A stretch of 40,819 nt of DNA from Gammaproteobacteria bacterium. Lineage in GTDB: Bacteria; Pseudomonadota; Gammaproteobacteria; Steroidobacterales; Steroidobacteraceae. Made by a program: the position numbers and the translations under genes. Location of the stretch: NCBI GenBank assembly GCA_025355445.1, contig JANXZQ010000052.1, forward strand, positions 1 through 40,819. The letters are read 5' to 3'. Below the pieces are notes generated by a model. It made no database searches. It had not been told where the DNA came from and was given only the letters and a program-made list of their open reading frames with translations. This document shows positions 35,808 through 40,819 of the stretch, in pieces (the first letter of the stretch is position 1; each line of letters starts with the position of its first letter).

Positions 35808-36210
35808 GGACGCGTGACTGCGGCGGATCCCCGGCTTGTGCCGCGGGATCCTGCCCCACGCAGCTCATGGCTTCGAGCGGGATACTTTCTTCGGCATTGC
35901 AGCAGGCGCCTGCATCGTGGCGGCGTACCGTCGCAATTCCGGCCCAGGCCAGCCACTCGAGCGCATATTCGGCGCTGCGAAAACTGGCGGCGAACAGGCG
36001 CACCAGGTCTTCGTCCTTGACTGAGCCGGCGCGCTCCAGGAACACTCGTTGCTTGATGCGCACGACGTCGACGGCCCTCACGTAAAAGGTATTCGCCTCA
36101 TGGGTCCGATCCTTCTCAAAGCTTTGAATGTCGATGTACAAAATGCCGTGTTCGGTAATCCCGACTGTGTGGATGGCCCGGCGATTGCCTATCATTTGTA
36201 CAGAGCGCAT
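35767..36210 (-). CDS. Small protein of unknown function
   Basis: A 147 aa frame with codon use like its neighbours. The first two thirds look like a folded alpha/beta domain: GITEHGILYIDIQSF, FYVRAVDVVRIKQRVFLER, and EDLVRLFAASFRSAEYALEW. The last 40 residues are Pro/Ser/Ala-rich and may be unstructured. I do not recognise the family. The ATG at 36210 has no close ribosome site (AGGGA is 13 bases away); ATG 36195 is an alternative. Its 3' end overlaps the end of the convergent arylsulfotransferase gene by 41 bases. It diverges from the gene at 36440 across a region with a CCCTAG dyad. Confidence 0.5.
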   Translation of the reverse strand: MRSVQMIGNRRAIHTVGITEHGILYIDIQSFEKDRTHEANTFYVRAVDVVRIKQRVFLERAGSVKDEDLVRLFAASFRSAEYALEWLAWAGIATVRRHDAGACCNAEESIPLEAMSCVGQDPAAQAGDPPQSRVLSPCSAARTDSPF

Positions 36211-36224
36211 ATGTTGGTCCGGTT

Positions 36225-36244
36225 CCCTAGAAGCCTAGCTAGGG
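36225..36244. promoter_or_regulatory. CCCTAG/CTAGGG dyad in a divergent gap
   Basis: A perfect 6-bp inverted repeat, CCCTAG (36225-36230) and CTAGGG (36239-36244), with an 8-base centre that itself contains another CTAG. It lies 15 bases upstream of the minus-strand ATG at 36210. Three CTAG tetramers within 20 bases are striking in a GC-rich proteobacterium, where CTAG is usually rare. Probably an operator or promoter element; no protein partner can be named. Confidence 0.4.
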
Positions 36245-36439
36245 TATTTCCGATCCCATCAGTCGCAGAACGTCGCAGTCACCGGCCGGTTGACGGGCAC
36301 GGCCCTATATTGGCGTTCTTGTCCATTCCGTGGCGCCATTTCGTTCGCATCAGCCAGGATGTTGCTATGCAAGATGATGTTGCGCTGCCCCGATTTGATT
36401 TTGTGTGATAGGTTTCTCACTGCGGCACTGCGAGGCAAA

Positions 36440-36943
36440 TTGAGCAATTCTTTTAGAATTACGTCGACGCTGGCTGAAGATCAGAGGGCCGCCCTCGAGC
36501 ATTTGTTCTTTTTCAATGTGAATCAGCACCGGGTACTGCCAGGGATTCAGCGTTCGATCGAGAGCTATGGCGTCCCTGAAATAGTTCAGCGGGAGGGCAC
36601 GCTGAATATACGGGTAGGCTCCTTGGAAGGCGTGCAGACGCTTTTTGCTGTGTCCGAATTCGGGCCTCCGCTCGGCGTAGCCGTATTCGTCCCCTTGAAT
36701 GATGGAAGGTTCGTGGTGCTTCATTTGGTGGTCGAGCCGCGGCTGCGTTCGACGACCGACCTCAACACCCAGGTTCTGCTCGAACTCCTGTACGAAGTCC
36801 GATCCGCCGCGCGCCGTCTGGGACACATCGACCGGATTGAACTGGTCTACAACCAGCGCCATGGCATCCGCTTGAATACCGGCGAACCGGCATTGCGCGC
36901 GGAGGGCTCCACAGGCCGAGCAAGAGACAGCGCCACCCTCTGA
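36440..36943 (+). CDS. Unrecognised protein, weakly GNAT-like
   Basis: A 167 aa frame. The order of segments recalls an N-acetyltransferase fold: helix AEDQRAALEHLFFFNVNQH, strands TLFAVSEFGPPLGVAVFVPL and RFVVLHLVVEPRLR, then a long helix (LNTQVLLELLYEVRSAARRL) and IDRIELVYNQ. The usual acetyl-CoA loop (Q/RxxGxG/A) is not seen, so this is only a structural resemblance. The start is uncertain: TTG 36440 has GAGG 4 bases upstream and begins SNSFRITSTL; ATG 36359 in the same frame would add 27 residues rich in Cys and Met. The gene diverges from the one at 36210 and converges on the EamA transporter. Confidence 0.5.
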   Translation: MSNSFRITSTLAEDQRAALEHLFFFNVNQHRVLPGIQRSIESYGVPEIVQREGTLNIRVGSLEGVQTLFAVSEFGPPLGVAVFVPLNDGRFVVLHLVVEPRLRSTTDLNTQVLLELLYEVRSAARRLGHIDRIELVYNQRHGIRLNTGEPALRAEGSTGRARDSATL

Positions 36944-36974
36944 CAATGCACCACCTTCTGACTATGCACGACCC

Positions 36975-37916
36975 TCAGGGCGGAGGGGTGCAAGGGTTCA
37001 ATGCCACGCGGCTCAGACGGTGCTCGTCGAGTATGACGATGATGCCGCTGGCGATGACGATGCAGGCGCCGACAATCAAGCTCGGCGACGGTGAGGCCGA
37101 CCAAAAAATCCAGTCGATGGCGAAAGCCCACAGAATGGCCGTGTATTCGAAAGGCCCGACCACTGCGGGCGGCGCGCGCCGAAACGCATCCGTCAGCCAC
37201 ATCTGTCCCAGCGCCCCGGTGATGCCGACGCCGACGAGCCAGCCCCAGTCGCCGGCTTGCACGGGGCGCCAGTCGCCGAGTGCCAGCACCCCGGATCCGA
37301 TGCTCACCGTCAGCAAGTACCAGAAAACCATGGACATGCTCGAATTGCTGCGTCCGAGAGTGCGGACGGTCAGCGCACTCAACGAGTAGCAAATCGTCGC
37401 CGCAGCGGCCGCGCATGCCGCGATCAGAGAAATGCTGCCTTTGCCCCAGGGCTGCAGAATGACCAGCACCCCACTCAAACCGACGATGATGGCCAGCCAG
37501 CGCTTGCCCGACACTCTCTCGCCATGAATCGGCACCGACAGCGCCGTCATCAACAACGGCGCAGCCAGGAACAGCGAATAAGTCTGCGCCAGGCTGAGGC
37601 GATGCACGGCGAAAATGAAGCTGGCCAGCATGCCGACGCCGAGCAGGGTTCGAAACAAATGCAGTGCGGGATTGCGCGGACGCAAGTCCAGCCAGGTCTT
37701 CTGCCAGGCAATCGGCAGCAAGAGCAACAGCCACGACGAGATGCAGCGCAGACAGGCAATCTGCAGTGGTGAATAGTGAGTGGACAGACGTTTGAGCAGC
37801 GAGTCCATGATGGAAAAGACGAACACCGCCGACACCATGTAGGCGATGCCGCGCAGCCGCTCCGTTTGGCGATTGCGCGCGGCGATGCTGCCGATCGGAA
37901 GGGGTTGCTTGCTCAT
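36975..37916 (-). CDS. EamA/DMT-superfamily transporter
   Basis: A 313 aa inner-membrane protein of the drug/metabolite transporter superfamily. About ten hydrophobic helices are visible in two EamA repeats: the first from GIAYMVSAVFVFSIMDSLLK to GVLVILQPWG, the second from LIAACAAAAATICYSLSAL to IVIASGIIVILDE. Conserved family features include the FxxHxLSLAQ-type end of helix 4 (AVHRLSLAQTYSLFLAAPLL) and a similar site in the second half (AFRRAPPAVVGPFEYTAILW). The start at 37916 is ATG followed by a basic 20-residue cytoplasmic tail. It lies 68 bases downstream of cbbY on the same strand and may be co-transcribed with the Calvin-cycle genes. Substrate unknown; relatives move amino acids, S-adenosylmethionine or other metabolites. 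Confidence 0.85.
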   Translation of the reverse strand: MSKQPLPIGSIAARNRQTERLRGIAYMVSAVFVFSIMDSLLKRLSTHYSPLQIACLRCISSWLLLLLPIAWQKTWLDLRPRNPALHLFRTLLGVGMLASFIFAVHRLSLAQTYSLFLAAPLLMTALSVPIHGERVSGKRWLAIIVGLSGVLVILQPWGKGSISLIAACAAAAATICYSLSALTVRTLGRSNSSMSMVFWYLLTVSIGSGVLALGDWRPVQAGDWGWLVGVGITGALGQMWLTDAFRRAPPAVVGPFEYTAILWAFAIDWIFWSASPSPSLIVGACIVIASGIIVILDEHRLSRVALNPCTPPP

Positions 37917-37984
37917 GGTGAATGCCGGCCATTGTAGACCAGTCCGGTGCGAGTACCGTAAGCGGCGCAGTGCAGTGGCGCTGT

Positions 37985-38749
37985 TCAGCGCCGCGCCGCG
38001 CCAGCACCCGAGTGCCAGCGGATGATCTGTGCGAGATCGATGCGCGCGGCATTCGGCTCGGCGGATGGCAGCCAGCCCTGGCGTTGCGCCAACGACGAAC
38101 CTAGCGCCAGTACACCGGCGGCTTGTGCGCCTGGAAAGTAATGGCTGCGCGTGACCACCACGGGCACGCGCGCCGCCTGCGCCGCCGCCACTCCCGCGGG
38201 CGCATCCTCCATCGCGACGGCTTCGCAGGGATTCAGTTGCAGGGCGTCAAGGGCGAGCAGGTAGGCTTGGGGATCCGGCTTCTTCTTTGGAGCTTCCTCC
38301 GCGCAGACGACGGCGGCAAATTTCGATTGCCACTGCGGCCCGAGATGCGTGCTGAGCAGGGCCGCGACATTGGCGCGGCTGGTGGTGGTCACGATGCCTA
38401 GGCGCACGCCGGCTTGCGCGCAGTCCTGCAGCAATTCAAGCACCCCGGGGCGCAACGGCAGATGGCTGCCGGCGACGATTTCCGCATACAGGGTGTTCTT
38501 CAGGCGATGGATGCGTTCGGCCAGCGCTTGGCGCGCCTGCAAATCCGCCGGAGCATTGGGTTGAGACTGCATGTCGTACAACAGTCGCTCACGCCCGCCG
38601 GCGACGGTCAGCAGTTCTCCATAGCGCGATTCGCTCCAGCGCCACGGGATGCAGAGGGCCTCGAATGCCCGGTTGAACGCCACGAGATGCCCATCGCGCT
38701 CGGTCTCCGCGAGTGTGCCGTCCACATCCCAGAGCATCGCGCTGATCAT
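37985..38749 (-). CDS. cbbY: HAD-family sugar-phosphate phosphatase, CbbY-like
   Basis: A 254 aa haloacid-dehalogenase phosphatase. Motif I is WDVDGTLAE (Asp8 and Asp10), motif II is IVTTTSRANV, motif III lies in EAPKKKPDPQAYLLA, and motif IV is AMEDAPAGV. A helical cap lies between motifs I and II. CbbY proteins remove misfire products such as xylulose-1,5-bisphosphate that inhibit RuBisCO. The call rests on the fold plus its place after fbp and prk; beta-phosphoglucomutase- or phosphoglycolate-phosphatase-like roles are possible from sequence alone. It begins 91 bases after the prk stop with a weak ribosome site. Confidence 0.8.
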   Translation of the reverse strand: MISAMLWDVDGTLAETERDGHLVAFNRAFEALCIPWRWSESRYGELLTVAGGRERLLYDMQSQPNAPADLQARQALAERIHRLKNTLYAEIVAGSHLPLRPGVLELLQDCAQAGVRLGIVTTTSRANVAALLSTHLGPQWQSKFAAVVCAEEAPKKKPDPQAYLLALDALQLNPCEAVAMEDAPAGVAAAQAARVPVVVTRSHYFPGAQAAGVLALGSSLAQRQGWLPSAEPNAARIDLAQIIRWHSGAGAARR

Positions 38750-38840
38750 CAGTGCTCGAATCTCTTCATTGATAGCGCTTGGCCTGACGAAGGGAAACGA
38801 AAGCCATGATTTCTCCCGAGTGTTTGCTCGTTTAAAGCGC

Positions 38841-39716
38841 CTACTGCGCGCGCCGTTTCAAATCCATCAAGCGCAGAATCATCGGTGTCAAGATGAACTG
38901 CATCGCGAGCCCCATCTGGCCGCCCGGCACCACGATATTGTTGGGCCGGCTCATCCATGAATTGTGCAGCATGGACACCAAATACGGGAAATCGATGCCC
39001 TTGGGATTGGCGAACCTGATCACCACCATCGACTCGTCGGCGCTCGGCACGTCCTTGGCGATAAAGGGATTGCTGGTATCGACTGTCGGCACGCGCTGAA
39101 AATTGACGTGGGTGCGGCTGAATTGCGGGCAGATGTAGTTCACGTAGTCCGGCATGCGACGCAGAATGGTTTCGACCACGGCATCCTGGCTGTAGCCGCG
39201 CACATGCTGGTCGCGATGCAGCTTCTGAATCCATTCCAGATTGATGATGGGCACGACGCCGATGAGCAGGTCGACATGCCGCGCCACATCCGTGTCACCC
39301 TCCTGGTAGCCGCCGTGCAATCCCTCGTAAAACAACAGATCGCTGTCCGGAGCAGCGGCCTTCCAGTCCGTGAATGTACCCGGTTCGCCGCCGAGTTCCT
39401 TGGCTTCGACGGCATCGTGAATGTAGCGGCGCACCTTGCCTTGGCCGCTCGCCCCGTACTCGGCCATGGTGTCTGCAAGCTCGTCCAGGAGGTTCGCCTC
39501 GGGTCCGAAGTGGCTGATGGCGGGACCTGCTCCGGTGTCGGCCAAGCGCACGCGCTCGCGCATTTGCACGCGATCGTAGCGATGAAAGGAGTCCCCCTCG
39601 ATGACCTGGGCCTTGATTCGCTCGCGGCGGAAAATATGCGCGAAGCTTTTCATGACCGTCGTGGTGCCCGCACCGGAGGAACCGGTGACGGCGATGACGG
39701 GATGCCTGACGCTCAC
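38841..39716 (-). CDS. prk: Phosphoribulokinase
   Basis: A 291 aa kinase (CbbP/PrkB type) that makes ribulose-1,5-bisphosphate from ribulose-5-phosphate and ATP, the step that feeds RuBisCO. The P-loop is [10 protein letters not shown] at residues 12-21. Further family motifs are [35 protein letters not shown], and [16 protein letters not shown]. Length and sequence match the octameric proteobacterial class rather than the longer plant/cyanobacterial class. The start is GTG at 39716, overlapping the TGA of fbp by four bases (GTGA), so the two are translationally coupled. RuBisCO is not in the window and is presumably elsewhere. Confidence 0.95.
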   Translation of the reverse strand: MSVRHPVIAVTGSSGAGTTTVMKSFAHIFRRERIKAQVIEGDSFHRYDRVQMRERVRLADTGAGPAISHFGPEANLLDELADTMAEYGASGQGKVRRYIHDAVEAKELGGEPGTFTDWKAAAPDSDLLFYEGLHGGYQEGDTDVARHVDLLIGVVPIINLEWIQKLHRDQHVRGYSQDAVVETILRRMPDYVNYICPQFSRTHVNFQRVPTVDTSNPFIAKDVPSADESMVVIRFANPKGIDFPYLVSMLHNSWMSRPNNIVVPGGQMGLAMQFILTPMILRLMDLKRRAQ

Positions 39717-40792
39717 AAGCGCGCCTCGGGTCTGAACATCGATCGTTCATTGAAGAGCGGCGAGGTGTACGGGCGGTCCACGCCGTTGGCATGCTCCGCA
39801 TGGTAGCGCTCGATGCGCGCCACCTCGTTGTAGGAGCCGAGGATGAGCGGCACGCGCTGGTGCAGCGATTCGGGTATGACATCGAGCAGGCGCTGCTGTC
39901 CGGTGGTGGCGCGGCCGCCTGCCTGCTCGATCAGGAAGCTGATCGGATTGGCCTCGTACAACAGCCGCAGGCGCCCGGGCTTGCCCAGATCCTTGGTATC
40001 TCGCGGGTACATGAACACGCCGCCGCGCATGAGAATCCGGTGCACCTCGGCGACCATGGAGGCGATCCAGCGCATATTGAAGTCTCGCTCGCGGTCGCCG
40101 GTCTTGCCGGCCTGGCACTCCGTCACATAGCGATGCACCGGCGGCTCCCAGAATCGGGCGTTGCTGGTATTGATGGCAAATTCACTGGTGTCGATGGGAA
40201 TCTGCAAATTCGGATGCGTCAGGATGAAATTGCCTATCTCGCGATCCAGGGTAAAGCCATGAGTCCCCTTGCCCACAGTGACTACCAGCATGGTCGCCGG
40301 ACCATAGATGGCGTAGCCTGCGGCGACTTGCACCCGGCCCGGCTGCAAGAAGTCGTTGGCGGCCGGCGGCTGCGACTGGTCATGGCGCAAAACCGAGAAG
40401 ATGGTGCCTACCGAAACGTTCACGTCGGTGTTCGATGAGCCGTCCAGCGGGTCGAACACCAGCAAGTAGCGCCCGCGGGAATACTCGACGGGCACCGGGT
40501 ACGGCTCTTCGAGCTCTTCGGAGGCCATGCCGGCGACCAGGCCGCCCCATTCGCAGCTGCGAATCATGACGTCGTTGGCCAGCACGTCCAATTTCTGCTG
40601 AGTCTCGCCCTGTATGTTTTTGCTGCCGAGCTCGCCGAGATAGCCGCCGAGCGCTCCTTTAGCAGTCATGGCCGAAATCGCCTTCACGGCGGCGGCGACA
40701 TCGACCAGCAGTGCGCCTAAGTCGGTGGCGCCCTCGATGCCGTTGAGTTGTTGGATGAGAAATTTGGAGAGCGTCGTACGTCCTAAGTGCAT
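39713..40792 (-). CDS. fbp: Class I fructose-1,6-bisphosphatase
   Basis: A 359 aa enzyme that hydrolyses fructose-1,6-bisphosphate to fructose-6-phosphate in gluconeogenesis and the Calvin cycle. The metal-binding motif [20 protein letters not shown] lies near residue 113. Other class I features are [24 protein letters not shown] and the C-terminal region [25 protein letters not shown] lies 8 bases before the ATG at 40792. It overlaps prk and heads the fbp-prk-cbbY group; 27 bases of upstream sequence remain in the window, so its promoter is not visible. Confidence 0.95.
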   Translation of the reverse strand: MHLGRTTLSKFLIQQLNGIEGATDLGALLVDVAAAVKAISAMTAKGALGGYLGELGSKNIQGETQQKLDVLANDVMIRSCEWGGLVAGMASEELEEPYPVPVEYSRGRYLLVFDPLDGSSNTDVNVSVGTIFSVLRHDQSQPPAANDFLQPGRVQVAAGYAIYGPATMLVVTVGKGTHGFTLDREIGNFILTHPNLQIPIDTSEFAINTSNARFWEPPVHRYVTECQAGKTGDRERDFNMRWIASMVAEVHRILMRGGVFMYPRDTKDLGKPGRLRLLYEANPISFLIEQAGGRATTGQQRLLDVIPESLHQRVPLILGSYNEVARIERYHAEHANGVDRPYTSPLFNERSMFRPEARL

Positions 40793-40819
40793 GGCCTTAT
40801 TCCTTCAGGTCGTTTCGTG

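Noticed and set aside
1-40819. Mobile elements, tRNA, rRNA, phage genes
   Set aside because: No transposase, integrase, terminal inverted repeats or cloverleaf-like sequences were found; the gene duplication at 2146/5078 needs no transposon.

Overview
The window is GC-rich proteobacterial chromosome. A gammaproteobacterium is my best guess, possibly related to Steroidobacterales, but no marker gene is present to prove it. The support is a GspA/ExeA-type ATPase, a fused CysN-CysC sulfate-activation enzyme, a CbbP-type phosphoribulokinase and class I fructose-bisphosphatase of Calvin-cycle type, and frequent GTG and TTG starts. There is no tRNA, rRNA, transposase, integrase or CRISPR array.

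Left part (1-5892): the start of a secreted polyproline protein, the secretion-type ATPase GspA/ExeA, a lipoprotein joining an Ig-like (Big2) domain to a beta-lactamase-fold serine hydrolase, a secreted Asp-box beta-propeller protein, and a decayed second copy of the lipoprotein (a large in-frame deletion plus a one-base frameshift).

Core (5917-24202, minus strand): one tightly packed seven-gene operon, with four junctions that overlap and a fifth with a 5-base gap. It begins with a giant protein of about 2771 aa with two nitronate-monooxygenase/PfaD-like barrels followed by KS-AT-ACP-KR-DH. Next is a KS-AT-DH protein of 1517 aa ending in a phosphopantetheinyl-transferase-like segment, then a free acyl carrier protein, an alkaline-phosphatase-superfamily enzyme, an alpha/beta hydrolase, a beta-propeller protein and an exported esterase. 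Together they carry every activity for iterative, fully reduced acyl-chain synthesis. I read this as a secondary-lipid (PUFA-synthase-like) system of unusual architecture and unknown product.

Sulfur section (24662-30237): cysD, cysNC and a TauE/SafE permease on the minus strand, diverging from a plus-strand group of a DUF11-like lipoprotein, cysQ and a WXXGXW lipoprotein. CysNC makes APS and PAPS, and CysQ removes PAP. Further right come a seven-repeat secreted protein that seems to start at AUA and an arylsulfate sulfotransferase (33909-35807). Sulfate activation, sulfate transfer and lipid synthesis lying together suggest, without proving, a sulfated lipid or polyketide.

Right part (35767-40792): two unrecognised small genes diverging from a CCCTAG/CTAGGG dyad, an EamA-family transporter, and a minus-strand Calvin-cycle group fbp-prk-cbbY. 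RuBisCO is not in the window.
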